Origin: Augochlora pura
Lineage: Eukaryota > Arthropoda > Insecta > Hymenoptera > Halictidae
Assembly: GCF_028453695.1 (NCBI RefSeq)
Contig: NC_135776.1
Coordinates: forward strand, 10,238,663 to 10,302,662
Reading direction: 5' to 3'
Length of the DNA: 64,000 nucleotides
Within the stretch, counting starts at the first letter, position 1; each line of letters starts with the position of its first letter. Shown in pieces: positions 13,340 to 26,500 of the stretch. The position numbers and the translations under genes were made by a program. Below the pieces are notes generated by a model. The model did no database searches, had not been told where the DNA came from, and saw only the letters and a list, made by a program, of their open reading frames with translations.

Positions 13340-15123
13340 AATTGTTCGTGACGAAGGAGCATGGCATGATTGTTCCGCGTCCATAAATCCTAGTCGTTTG
13401 ATAATATGCAACGTGTTTGCGGTATAGGCAGATTAGAGGAAACAACCTCGACGAATCGTCCTCACGAGAGAGCCACTTGAAAAGGGCAGGTAGAAAAGAA
13501 AATAAGGTTTCATCGCGTTTTCTAGTCCACGCTCCATATTAGGGTGTTATTAAAGTGACCTAGGAAATTAAGGAAACAATACAAGATACGAGAACCGATT
13601 TCGAAAAGCGGCACTAAACATGAACCACATTTGAACTCTCAGGAAAACACATTTCCAACACTCTTCTACAGTGTCATGGGTTCGGACATTTTTTATTTAT
13701 CTTTTTATCTATACAACAGAAACATTGCTTGCCTTAGAGGTGATTTTCCAGATTAGATGGCTAAAACTTTTATTGTCATTTTAAACACAGTTTATAAATT
13801 CAACATAATCATTTGTACATAAAGACTTATTTAACTTTATTTTATGTTTAAAACGCCACTCTATAAAATACATGAGAAGTAACTTTTTATTTTGACTTCG
13901 GTATCAGAAGGGAATCAAAATTGTGAATCTATGTTATAGCACCGATAAGTTTCATGAAACTTTTGAAACAAAAGTATTCAATCGTATGTCTGACTCAAAG
14001 GAACTAATGTGAAACTAAACAAAGTGTACTTAAAGCTCCGTTAAGTGTCCTTATTATGCAAGCAATACTCGGAAGAAACTCTTAAAGCAACGATACCCGT
14101 CCATTTTAGTGCCTAACTGACCCTACTTAAAGAGATTTTATTTATAAGCAGTGAATATTGTGCGTCGAGGAATATGTATTTCAGAAACGCGTTGGACTCT
14201 CGTGTGCGTGTATTGAGATCTCTCAAGCATAATGGTATTATTCTCATACTGTTCGCTAGACCTCGGGAGTTATGGAATATCGTAGCGTAGACGTATGACA
14301 ACTTTATGGTAAAGTGACCGAAGCTTTGTAAAAATATGGTAAAACATAAAGGGAGAGTGTCTGTTTCGACTCGCAAAGTACTTATCGTCGGTGCATTTTC
14401 ACGTTTTTTGTAGTGTTATTGCGCTTGTTAATTTTGTACATAAACTAGACTGTAACTTAAAGAAATTAACACGATTCTACCGATAACATTTTATATGGAT
14501 ACACTGCGGATCCTTATACATATATTATATGCGCAAATTTATAAAATACAGAAAAACTTATACAATGACTAATATTAATTTCCACATTGCTTTTATCCTA
14601 TCGAGTATTTTTATTAGTAGAATCAATCTATTTTTTACTTCAGCGCTTATAAAATAATTTTTAAAGATTAGAATTTGCATAAAGATTCGCAGTGTGTATG
14701 TAAGTATAGTATTTAATAACAAATATTATTTGGTACGTAATTATTTACTACCACGACCAAAGTAATAACGAGAAGTGTTCTCGCCTGTTAATATAATTAA
14801 TATAGCCGGTTACAAATGAAATATCTCTTTCTCTTTTTTTAAATAGAATTATAGCACGTCTTGTTATTATAATTATTATTTTGTTTTCGGATACGAGAAC
14901 CTCAACGTATTATTCATTTGATTTATTCGATCTAAATTAATATAAATTCATGATATCAAACCACGGAAACAAAACTTTTCATCAAAAATCATTTCCTGAT
15001 ACTGTCGTAATCGTATGAAGCACACTTATGTTGTGCGTGTTAACATGTAATAAGTTTAATGTATTTACAATGTTGATGTTTTACCTGATTGAGAAAAAAC
15101 GCTGTATAGTGTAATGTGATATC

Positions 15124-15129
15124 AATAAA
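15124..15129 (+). terminator. Candidate poly(A) signal for crumbs
   Basis: AATAAA followed by an A-rich run, about 1.8 kb after the crumbs stop codon and 540 bp before the convergent EndoG stop. Earlier variant signals could also be used. Confidence 0.35.
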
Positions 15130-15645
15130 AAAAAGTGCAAAATTTATTATATGAATTATACGAATAGATAAAACCGACCATATTACACTATTGAGCTGTA
15201 ATCTTTGTTCAATGTATGCTACAAAGTAATATCATCAAGGTTTTCTTCAAGACTGAATTTTTGGGTACTAAGAAGAATTTAAAAATACGTGTGCATGTGA
15301 TTTTCACATAACTACTTCTTTTATAACATAATGTGACAACATGCGCGACATACATATGTGGAAAAATAATTATTATAATTTCAACAGTTGAATGTACAAG
15401 AACAATAAAAATTAAAATATCTAAATATTTCATTTGTCTCTTACTAATACACATATATACATAAATATAACGAGATATGTACATCCATTTCAAATAAAAG
15501 TTTTATATCATCAGTATAGTTCTATGAAAAAATGTCATTTACAAATCGTAACATGTAATCATAATTTGACTAGAGTAATAAATTATAAGAATAACGTTTG
15601 TACATGTTTTATAGTACTTTTAAAAGAATAGTTTTAATCGCTCCA

Positions 15646-15651
15646 TTTAAT
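15646..15651 (-). terminator. Candidate poly(A) signal for EndoG
   Basis: ATTAAA on the minus strand, 22 bases past the EndoG stop codon. It is a variant hexamer at a plausible distance. Confidence 0.3.
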
Positions 15652-15672
15652 GGATTTCTCTTTGAATTATTT

Positions 15673-17269
15673 TCAACTTATGCATTTCCCATTTATTTTA
15701 GATAATTTGTCACGCGATATCTTGTCAAAGAATAAAAGGCCAGCAGCACGCTCTACACTTTCTGGAGGAACCTGTAATAAATACACTATTATTATTTCCT
15801 ATTTGCTTGGATCTTTTCTTATTGGAAAGGCTTAAGAAAAAATATAAAATGTTAGTGAAACTGTAGAACAGCTAATTTTCACAATTTTTGGTGAGCATTG
15901 TATATGCTATAAAACTCAACATTTTCAACAAAAAAAGTAGTTCTATGTTTGACCTAAAATGTTTATATCTTCCACAGTTGCAGAGTATATTATTTATTAC
16001 TATTAATAACGTACCCGAAAATTGGTTATAGGCGCATTGTCATCTATAGGAGTGTTTGGCATTACAAATGCTTCCATCTCTAATTTTAAATCGTTTGTTT
16101 CCACAACAATTACTTTGTAGAAATGAGTTGGTACTGCTACATGATTTGCTCCAATAACTTCATAACGTACATATTTCTTACCATCAGCTTCTTTCCTACA
16201 TCAACATGCACATACAGATTACTTATGGAACAATCTAATCAAGTGTCTATATAATCATCAAAAAAATATATTTACTTTGGCAAATATAAAGGCCCTGTAC
16301 ATACATATACATTCTTATAATCTTTAGTTAAACTCCTCACATATTTTTCTAATCTATTCCACGAATCCCTATTGAAACCTCGGCCTACTTGTGGAGCCAT
16401 ATTTGAGAGATAGAAAGTTTGATCTATATGTTGTTGATCAATTTTGTGATTTCCTGCTGCTGCTAAATGTCCACGATCATATCCACTTCGTTTGTAGTCA
16501 GCGTTATCTGATCTAATTGTTAATGTTTTTTGAAATATTGATATAATAATAATAAACGAACAAAAATATATTTACCTAAAGAAGGGATGTATGCTAGGAT
16601 CAGATTTAAATTCACATTTTTCACGTGATATTTCACTATTGGGTTGTAACCTTTCCTTAGTCAAATGTTCAAACACCCAATGAGCTACCCTGTTTCGTCT
16701 ATCATAAGAAAGCACGAAATCATCGAACGATCTAACATTGTCTAATCCAGGGAAACCATACTTCATAATCTATAAAAATGATTGATTTTCTCTTAACAGT
16801 TACATATAGTTTTGTCAAGAAATTAGATTTTTTAAGTATGCTTAGATTAATTAAACGGTAAAAATATGTACATAAAAGATATACATTAATTTATATTGAT
16901 AGTTTTAATAAAGTTGCATAATAATTATATATAGTTATTAGTACTCATATAGCTTTAAGGTTACATATCAAATTTAAACGTGTAATTATTACTTACTTCG
17001 GACACCCTTGTAGCTGTTGATGTTGATAATTTTGGACCCATTTGTGTTACAGCTTCTTTAGGAACAAATGCAGTAGCTGCAGAAACTGTTCCAAATAAAG
17101 GTAAACCGGGCATTCCTTTAATGTTTATATTGGAGAAAATACCCGCCTGACATTCATCTCCTTCATTCAAGTGTTTCTTTTGCTCGGAATATTTTCCAAT
17201 ATACCAACCACTGAATCCTACAGTAGTTAGAGTACTCACATTTAAGATTACTTTTGTCAACACCTTCAT
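15673..17269 (-). CDS. EndoG: Endonuclease G, mitochondrial (DNA/RNA non-specific nuclease)
   Basis: Mitochondrial intermembrane-space nuclease of the beta-beta-alpha-metal family. It degrades mitochondrial DNA and, when released, nuclear DNA. Five exons on the minus strand: 16997-17269, 16576-16769, 16276-16512, 16015-16195, 15673-15771, joining to 984 bases (327 residues), close to the family length. The start at 17269 gives an N-terminal hydrophobic anchor and targeting segment (residues about 5-25), then a linker rich in Ser/Thr. The nuclease core begins at KYGFPGLDNVRS. The catalytic motif is visible as SGYDRGHLAAAGNH, with the DRGH histidine and the following metal-binding asparagine region (FYLSNMAPQV). 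A CTGPLYLP stretch and an ESVERAAGLLFF C-terminus also match EndoG. Nothing appears broken. Confidence 0.95.
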
Positions 17270-17917
17270 TTTTTATTCAGTAAATTAAACTAATGAAAGA
17301 CAATTATAATTATTGCATTGTCCACATGGAACTCATCATAGACCATACGTACATGTACGTATATCGGTTTCTTCATTGAAAAAGAACGGGAGATGATCGA
17401 GAGAGATAGAACGAAACGAACGAGCTCTATTGGGAGTTGCGCTCTATTTGAAACACGCGGCGCAATATCCTTGACTTATAAATTTAAAACGGTAATCATT
17501 TCTACGATTATTAAAATTTTCAAATAGTCATAAAGTTACAATTTAGATAATGTTTTCTAGTTTATGAATCCACAACATTTTTTTAAATTCAGCCATCTTA
17601 GTACTTGCCAATTATAACAGACAGTAATGAATGATCTGATCTCGAATAATGTACTCATTGTTTGATTAAATAATAAGAGGTAAAATAAATGACGTTACTA
17701 CTATCGTGTATATCTTATTTAAAAAATCTTTCTTATATTAAATTAAAATGGATAATAATAAATAAATGAAATTACTTATAAGAAGAAAATTAATACAAAA
17801 ATTGAATATAGGTCCTGGATTAGAGTGAGACAGGTTGTATGATAAATGGAAATAATTTTATTATAGGGAAAATAAATAGAATAATTATTTGATAATGGTA
17901 CAAAAATTTTAAACACA
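17270..17917. other. EndoG upstream region and RAD9 downstream region
   Basis: This gap of about 650 bases separates two same-strand genes. Just upstream of EndoG (17380-17470) is a short, more GC-rich island with GAACGAAACGAACGAGC and CACGCGGCGC runs that probably holds the EndoG promoter. The rest is AT-rich with nothing recognisable. Confidence 0.4.
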
Positions 17918-17923
17918 TTTATT
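17918..17923 (-). terminator. Poly(A) signal for RAD9
   Basis: AATAAA on the minus strand, 41 bases downstream of the RAD9 stop codon, the expected spacing. Confidence 0.5.
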
Positions 17924-17963
17924 TAAATCACAAATAGATACAAGAATTTACAAATAAAATTTG

Positions 17964-19811
17964 TTATTCGCTACCACACTCATCCGAATCTTCAGCTAAA
18001 ATTATATCATATCCGGGCAACGTTCTTGGATCAAATGTTTTTTGAAAGCATTTTTGGAATATTAAACGAGCTTTCTTAGCCGGTGGAGGTGGTGAACTGG
18101 GTATTGTTTCTAAGATGTCAGATTTATCGTGATCTCTGTTCTTTGGTCCATCTGTTTCATCGTTAATTGATTTTCTTTTTGTGATTGCAGAAAATACAGA
18201 ATTTACAATATTTCTTTCACTCGTACTTGCTTTAGAATTAGTACCGTAACTGGTCGCTGGGATATTGTGTAATATTTTTCGATTATTCTGTTCTATTGTT
18301 TTAGTATGAGATTGTTTTTCATTATCTTGTGCTGGCAAATAACTTATATTATCATAGCTTTGATTATCTTTCGTATTGCTATTAGAAACATTTAATTGCA
18401 ATTTATCTTTTTCTTTACAGCTATGTTCGTATATTTTTTTCCTATTTTCCATTAAGTGTGCATGAGTCTCTTTAACGGAAGCATTTGCTGAAGTTTTATT
18501 ATTCGTGGTTGTTTTATTTTCAACTTTACTTGTTGATTTATTGGGCCTCCTTGAAGATCGTTTGTTTCCTGTTCTTCTTTTAGTAGACCTTTCCTGTCTG
18601 CCAATTACCGTCGTTTCAGTTTGGCTATCTGCACCAGTGCTTAATGTAGAAAGTATTAAACTTCCATCAAAGGATGCATGTTTTATTCCAAATATAACTG
18701 GCCTAAAAATTATTAATATTTCTTTATTTAGACGTAATTAAACACATGTATCTATTTAAATTAATTGTTTCTTACTTTCCAGCTTGTTCAAAATATATGC
18801 TAATTGGCATCAGTGTAATTTCTGCAAAATTCAAAATAGCTTTGAATTCTTTCATGCAAAATGTAATTGATGTATCTGTATTAATATCGTATCGATCAAA
18901 TTCTCCTCTTCCAAGTGCAAGTTGTGTACGTGTTGTATTTGATAAACCTGAAAATAATGTATATTGTATTTAATGGAACACGAAATTAAAATATGTATAT
19001 GCGTAATGACATAGATTACCTGAAGTATCATCTACATAATTCCTTAGTAAAAGTTTCTGATTTGAAACTTCCAATGTGATTTCAATTATGTTTTGGTGAA
19101 AATTTAGCATTGCATCTCCTAATACACGTGGTTGAGAAGAAAACTGGTTTGTTGCGCTATCTTTATTATATGCAGTCTACAAAATACAAATAGTCAATAC
19201 AAATAATGAAAACATAAGAGTTAGTAATATTGTAAAAGGTGTATACCTGTAATACTTCACAATCTAATATAGGTAACAAATGAGTTTTTATAATACTATT
19301 TTTGTACTTTAAAATAAATACAATTTCAGATGCATCTGGTTCCAGTCTAATGTGACATGTTTCCACTTGTTTTTCTATTAAATTTGGAGTTTTGAACACC
19401 ATCATTGCGCTCTGTAAAATTCAAATATTGAATCACATATAAGACTAATTGGAAATTTAACGATTTAATACTACCCTCATTGAAATTTTACATTTCAATG
19501 CATCATTTTCTTGCAAATCGCCGTACACATAGTAGGAGAAATAAGTTTCATAGAATGTAAAATCTGCATATGCAGAACTAGCCAGGTTGATAGTACGAAA
19601 TGATATAGCATTGCTTTGAGGTTCTATATACATTTCATCTCCAATTTTTGCCAATGCATGTATAGCTTTTGCTAAAACTGTTATACATTCCGTGTAAAAA
19701 TCTTGCTTATTAATAAATATATTTTTCTTGAGGAAATGTGATTGCTATATAACCTCAGTATTATGAAGTCAATTTACCTTTCACATTCGCACCTGGTATA
19801 ATACATTTCAT
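17964..19811 (-). CDS. Rad9: RAD9, subunit of the 9-1-1 DNA-damage checkpoint clamp
   Basis: Forms the PCNA-like ring with RAD1 and HUS1 that is loaded at damaged DNA and activates ATR signalling. Six minus-strand exons: 19778-19811, 19475-19677, 19247-19411, 19020-19176, 18776-18947, 17964-18702, joining to 1470 bases (489 residues). The first exon encodes MKCIIPGANVK and joins in phase to VLAKAIHALAKIGDEMYIEP, the classic RAD9 N-terminus. The clamp half continues through QLALGRGEFDRYD and ends near YFEQAGKPVIFG, the usual end of the PCNA-like fold. The remaining roughly 215 residues are a disordered Ser/Thr/Lys-rich tail, ending in an acidic SDECGSE. In RAD9 this tail is phosphorylated and binds TopBP1, though I see no strict motif beyond the acidic end. 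One exon edge (19411) could be off by one base. Confidence 0.93.
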
Positions 19812-22800
19812 GTTGAAATAGTATTATTACCCTATTTCTTTTATAATTTGCGTCAAGTATTATTTAATTTAAGAAATAATTGAAGAAAACAATCAAAATA
19901 ATTCATAATATTTTGTTTGTATGATGACAACCACGTTGTTGAATACTTTATTTATAGCTGTACACAACATTGAAATACTAAATCGTTTATATATAAACAT
20001 ATAGTTAGTAACACTACATTGAAACAAGAAACATCAATAAATAAAGGACGTAATAAAATCATACACGTTGCAAATTAATACACATTATGAACGATGACAA
20101 GGATTCATATTTTAGCGCATTGTCAGTAGAGATGGCGCAATAATCACTACGTAACCGCGATTTATCACTGTGATCACAGATGATTACAAAATTACGATCA
20201 GGGTCGTAATTTAACTTCATTCACGACCGTAAACGTGATTTTTTTGTTTATCAAATGCTTCATTTGATCTTGAGTTTCGATCGCTACAATATTTATTATA
20301 AAATGTCCCAATATATCTGCACGTTAAGTTAGAAACGAAAACTAAAATTAATTTTTTGTCTCAATTTCGCAACGATAATGTAATAATTCATTTAGATGGG
20401 GTACATACATATAAAAGTGCAAATCATTTATTTCATTGCCTTAATTTTTTCGATGTTACAGAAAGATTTTTTGTAATTAGATGAATGAAAAGAATGGTAA
20501 ATATAGGTACTCCCTTTAAGAAAAACTGCATGTAAAATTTATTTAACACAGTAACATGGAGAGCTATTTATCAAAATAACTATAAATTAAAGCTGTAAAT
20601 GTTTGAAGGTAAATATTATAGGTCCGATATTAAAAAAGAATAAAAAGTGGTACGTAGATCTTGCTATCATATTTTTATGTTGTATTTCATTTCAACATAT
20701 TCACAGATATCAACAATCGAGGACATTATTTCTAAGCTTTATTCTCAAGGTATACATTCTCGTTAACAGGAAATTAGGGTTCACTAGACTCCCGGGCTTT
20801 AAATAAATTACAAAAAGTATACGTACATATCCAGGGTTAAAATTAATCTTTAAAATAATACTTATCAAATAACCTAATAATTTCAAATTCCTCGTTATCA
20901 TAATGTTGGTATAATCATTTAAATTTTGAAAAACAGAAAAATGTATCATGGAGTTTCCAGAATCACATATTATGTTGACTAAACAAACTAATTTCAACCC
21001 TCTGGATGAAAGAAAGAAACTGTTCGCGTTATTCAAATTCGACATAACAATAATATCAGTCCGCTGATGATCGTTCTCTGGCACACATTGTCGACGCTCG
21101 CCCATGTGTTCATGTGTAATCGCCATAGCGTAGCATGTAGCTGTATACGCACATAATACACAACACCTCTCGAACACAATAGCGGCAATAAAAAACACAT
21201 CACTACACCGTATTTGCAAGAAGAATATACAGCATGATATTACAGTACACTCGCTTCTTCTTCACTGGTAAATAATGACAGCGTGTGCTTCCGCAGAGAC
21301 TACTCAATGCCAATTATAATATTAATACAATAATGCTACTTAATAGGATAAAAATAATAACACAATTATAATAATCACGACCAAAGAATGCAGATAGTAA
21401 TATATACACCATGTGTAATACGTTTTTATGCAGTTGCAAGATATATCTGTCGAACGTAAAGGTATACGCGGCCCTTTGTGTTTGATTTCGAGTATTCCAC
21501 GTGACGCAAGAAATCTCAGGACAAACACGAGCTACGATTTAATTGAACACGTTATTCTTTGGGACGTAAGACCGAAGGCTGAACGCTTCGTTCAACGGCA
21601 ACACATGGATAATATTATTCATTACGCACATCTTTTTTACCATCTCCCATTTCTTATTTTCGTTTAAATTCAAATTCCAATAAGAAACAAAACATTCGTT
21701 CATTCCTTAACTAATGTAACTTGAAGGAAACGCAAATTTTCTGCCTTGCAATTGAAACTTGTACAGTTTGAGTCTCAAGAAAGAAATGCAAGCTATTCGA
21801 TTGCATACGACTTATTGACGCAACCGTTTGCTGCTTACTCAGACTTGGCCAATACAATTTAAGACAATGCGACGATTTTATAGAAAATATACGATAAGAT
21901 AATGTTTAGAGAAAAAATCAACAAAATTAATAATAAAAAGAAAAGTTGGTGGGCTTATACTGCCTTTGACTTATATTGCCAAAATTGAAATGTAACTAAC
22001 TTTAAAAAAGAATCACACGAGTCTTTCTGAATATTTTCCTATACAGAGTTAAACTAATTAAGGCTCCCATATGTCTATAAAATCCGCAGTGTATTAACAG
22101 TGAAATTAAACATCTTTGTCAAATTAGGAGATACTACCAAGTATAATGATTATGTTATTGTTTAATTGTGTTAAAATTTCATATATCTGACGAGATTCCA
22201 ATTGTTTTTTAACTAATTTCAGGTATTTGTAACTTTATGTTTTATCTGGTTTCTTAGATCGTCAAAATTGATCGCTTGCACCTTCTTTTTAATTTCTCGT
22301 GACTCGTCATGTACAATCAAAATGTTTCATTAAATAGACCGTAATAATGTGTTCAAGAGCATATTATCATATTTGACAATGACTTTTAGTAAACTTTATA
22401 TTATTTATAGGTCTTAATATATATTTCTACTTATTAACATTCATGTAGTCGAATATCTTTCTTTTTTTCTTTTTCAATCTTCATGATTATAACGAATACT
22501 GAGTGAAGACGTATCAAGTTCGGACAATGTTGTACACAGGGCATAGTTATGGTGCAGATTGTACAACAAATAGAAACGTTGCTTCGCTAGTACATATGTA
22601 GTCGCGAATGTACAGATGTATAGTTACTGTACGTTTTGCGATAACGACGCTGTAAAGTCCATCTGAATTGCGGACGCACTGTTTATTTATTATCCTTCTC
22701 ACTTAAAACTCACGGAGTACGTAACGCAACGTTTTATTGTCAATCCCATAAATCTGCCATTATATTTTGCCTTTATACATTGCTAATTTACGTTTAGCGA

Positions 22801-23509
22801 TAGTGTACAACGAGCTGCGAGTATGTAATTTGTCGTTACTTTAGAATTCGACATTGCAAGGCAATAATGAATATATATACTTTTTCCTTCTTTCTCTTTT
22901 TACAAAAATTCATCGACTCCTCAGTTGGTAAACTGGAGCGCCGAAATAGGCTTACGATTTCATAGAAATGTTTCTTGATTTATAGTCAAATAATATCAAC
23001 ATTTTTTAACATTCTGATTGTTAGATTAACTGTTTTGAATATGGATCGTGCGTGAAATGATTCGACCAAAAAAAAAGAAGAAAAAAACAGTAACGTAAAA
23101 GGCCACATCCAAAAACTAATAACATTATACAGTGAAAATGCTTTGTTGATCTCATATGGTATTATTATATATAATATGCTTCTATGAATTTCTTGGATAT
23201 TCGTATGTCTCGCTAAACTTCATCTAAATATTTTCTGTTCTGCTTTTCACAGCAATTATGATATGCTGAATAGTATTAAAAGTAAGCATTATATGTAGTT
23301 TGCAATTTACGCAGACATCCTTCATAGCCTTAATTAGTGCAGACCGTGAAATCTCGATAATTATTTAACAATCGTACGAAGTGAGTGTATCATATACCCT
23401 TCAGTCCTGTTTCTTGTATCAAGATTCGCAAAGTCGTTGTGCCCGAAAAATATACTAGTCAACTGGAGAAACCAAATTGGAACGAAAACATTCTATTGAT
23501 CAAAAGCTT
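19812..23509. other. Gene-poor region between RAD9 and EPS15
   Basis: No gene is supported across 3.7 kb. The left end is upstream of RAD9 and should carry its promoter. The right end, next to the EPS15 stop, probably contains the EPS15 3' UTR. Around 20100-20240 is a denser stretch with partly symmetric words such as TCACTGTGATCACAGATGA and repeated ACGATC/CACGACCGTAA. A 170-codon minus-strand open frame (20710-21219) has no splice support, odd composition and no recognisable domain. Confidence 0.5.
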
Positions 23510-26500
23510 TTACGATTTCCCAGACTTTTCTTGTTTGCTCAATTCAAGCGCGTACGCCAATTCCAATTCTTCTTGTTGTTTGCGTTTGCGTCGCTCTTCC
23601 TCGGTCCTCAAGCTCTGCTGGGCAGCTAGGAAAAACTGTTCTTCCTCGCTTAGAGCTAACGGCGTATTATTACCGTTCCAAACTTTCTCGAGGTACGCTT
23701 TCATCTTCTTGTCATTCAAGCCGGGCTTCAACTTGTTGTTATGTGTCGAGTCTTGTCCCTGTTTCTTCGATTTGTCACTTTTCGTTGAAAACGCTTCTTC
23801 TATGTCGATCGTTTTTGTCTTGGCGTTAGAGAAAGCATCTGTTTCAATAGCCTTAATGTTCCTATTATCCTCGGAGAATGCTTTCACGAAGTCGGCCTCG
23901 AATTTAACGCTGTCTTTCTCAATTTTATTCTTTGTTAGAGGAAACGTGTTCGAAAAGTCGGTTTCGAAGCCTTTCGTGAACGAGTTCTTACGAGGAAGAA
24001 CAGATGATGTTCCGCAACTGAATGGATCTATTTTTCCCGTTTCGGTACTTTTGTTCGCATTGATGTCCTCTGCGTCATCGGCAAAGGGATCTGCTATATT
24101 AAAGGGGTCTTCGTACCGATAATCTCTGAAGGGATCTTCCGTGAAATCCGGCAGCTTTGGGTGTACCGTTGTGTGTGCTCTGCTCGTTGGTCTGGGCGGT
24201 GCCGTTCGATTTAGGGTTGGTTCCGGCTGAAGCAGGTTTTTTTCAGTGGTCAATTTTCGTTTACTGAAAAGGTACAAAGAATAGCGCGAAAATCGCTGGT
24301 TATCCTCAGGCTGCTGGACCATACCTAACTGCTGTCAAAATACTAAAAAGTGTATTTAAAAAACCTTAAAAATGTTCGAGTTTATTCACAGAGTGTAGTA
24401 TCTTCAGAATTGATAATTTAAGAAATATAAACACTTGAAAATTAGATTTGACTGAATTGTTCAGTAATTATGACTTAAATTAAAATTAAGCTAATAGGAC
24501 GTCACTTATTTACATCCCTCATCAACTCTGATAATTTGACGAATAGAACTCGCTCATTTTCTTTAACGCGTGAAAAACAAAATAAAAAGAAAATATGTCA
24601 TGCATTATCATAAAATAAAATTATAATACTGAAACGAAAGGAACAAATTAATTTGTAGACGGTATGCTCCAGAAGCCAGGTCAATGAATAAACTGAAAAT
24701 TGTGCAGCTTCTACCTAAATTTAAAACAAACAATACAATTAATCTTTGTTGTAAAACATATTTTACAAACTAAAACAGTAATATATTGGAGTGACATGAA
24801 TCAACAATTTATATTTCAAATTTTAACGTAATTTCTCTCATAAATGGAATATAAAGATCAAAGTCATACCAATATATTTTCATATTTATTAAAACTAGCT
24901 ATATTTGAAATGTACATCACTAATATATTTAATATAACATACTAAAGACTGATGAAGAGGGGGAAAGGTGGAATATGGCCAGGACGATATGTGGGAACAC
25001 TTAAAAATAAGGAAACAAGTCAGTTGTAGGCTAATAAACAATTACATACTAAATGAATAGTTTATTCTACTGACTAATAAAATAAAAGCATATTGTATTT
25101 AACTTTCACATGTTAATTGAAAATTGGGGAGAGTACGTACCTTGGAATCGAAATTAGCAAAATCAGCGAATCCAGTAGATGTAGTGAAACCACCATTATT
25201 ATTATCCATAATACCTTGTTGAGAGGAAAATGGATCCGAATTAGAATTTGCAAAAGGATCTGGTGTTGGAGACGGTGTTGGCGGCGCAGGTGCTGCCCTC
25301 AAAGGTCCTGTAGGTCCTTGAGAAGGTCGGGGTGGTGCTGGTCGAGGTGGTGGTTGTTTCGCTTTTTTAGGAGGAAGGGCAGGACTAGGGCTTTCTGGGC
25401 GAGTTGGAGCATGAAGATTTGCAAATGGATCATCTCCGAAAGGATCTTTTGTTGCCTAGGAGAAAATTAATGAATTAATTAATATGTATTATCTGGATTA
25501 TAACATTAAAATTTTAATATTAAAAAGATTTTATAACTTACTGCTGTAGCAACTGTAGGTTTTCCATCAGTTCGTTTTCCACTTCCAAAGGGATCGAAAG
25601 GATCTTGCTTCGTATTACTATTATCAAACGCACTAAATGGGTCAAACTGTTGAACAGACAAAAACAAATTCGATCTGTTATGTCTGAAAAATCTTATATC
25701 TTACTGCAATTTCTCTGATTTATTGTTAACCGACGAAAAGATGATGCAAGTATTACACAGTATAATGCGATACGCGCATAGAATTTGGCCGATCAAAATA
25801 GATAAAGAAGGGATTCTACTTGAACAACTAACGAACTGTGTGATATTTAATAAAAAATTCCTGTGAATGCAGATTTGACCGTCTTATCCAGCTAAAAAAC
25901 CCTTTATAGTATGGTAATACTTCTTCGATTTATTGTGTATATCTCCGAATTTATTCAAGCTAAAAGCATACCGAAGCAGGCTGCGATGGGAATGTACTTC
26001 CAAATGGATCTGGTGTTGATGCATTAAATGCTTCTTGAGCTTTACTCGATGCAAAGGGGTCTTGGTCAAATCCATCCATCGTTGCTGTTCCATTCGCATT
26101 TGAAAAAGAATCTGCTCTTTTTTCTTTTGCTCCATCCGCATTACCCGCAGCAGTTTCATATCTACATATATTTAGTTTCAATGACAGTAAAAGTAGAATT
26201 TTTGTACATTTGCGTAATCTATATTTCAAAAACTCACTCTAGATCTTCAATTTCAGGATTGAATTGCAGATTAATATCAGGTACAAGACTACCGTCTCCT
26301 GCCGCAAGTGCCGAATCATAAAGTGCAATTGCATCACTCATCTGACGTTGCTGTTCTTGCAAATGGGTGATTTTTGCTTTTGCTTGACAAATTTGTAACT
26401 GAGTATCCTGCAAATTTTTTGTCAATTCATTTAATTGGTCCCTGCTTTTGTTTTGTTGTTGTTCCAATTGTTGTTCCTCTTGGCGTAAACCTTCTAATTC

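Larger units (their letters stand above)
13340..15672. other. Crumbs 3' UTR and crumbs/EndoG convergent intergenic DNA
   Basis: There is no gene here. Crumbs (+) and the EndoG gene (-) converge on this stretch. The first 1.8 kb is probably crumbs 3' UTR. It holds many short AT-rich runs, and a good candidate poly(A) signal is at 15124-15129. The last 500 bases contain only short, AT-driven open frames on both strands that I do not believe. Confidence 0.6.

Noticed and set aside
20710..21219. 169-codon minus-strand open frame
   Set aside because: Composition is that of random AT-rich DNA, there are no domain or splice signals in phase, and no neighbouring exons.
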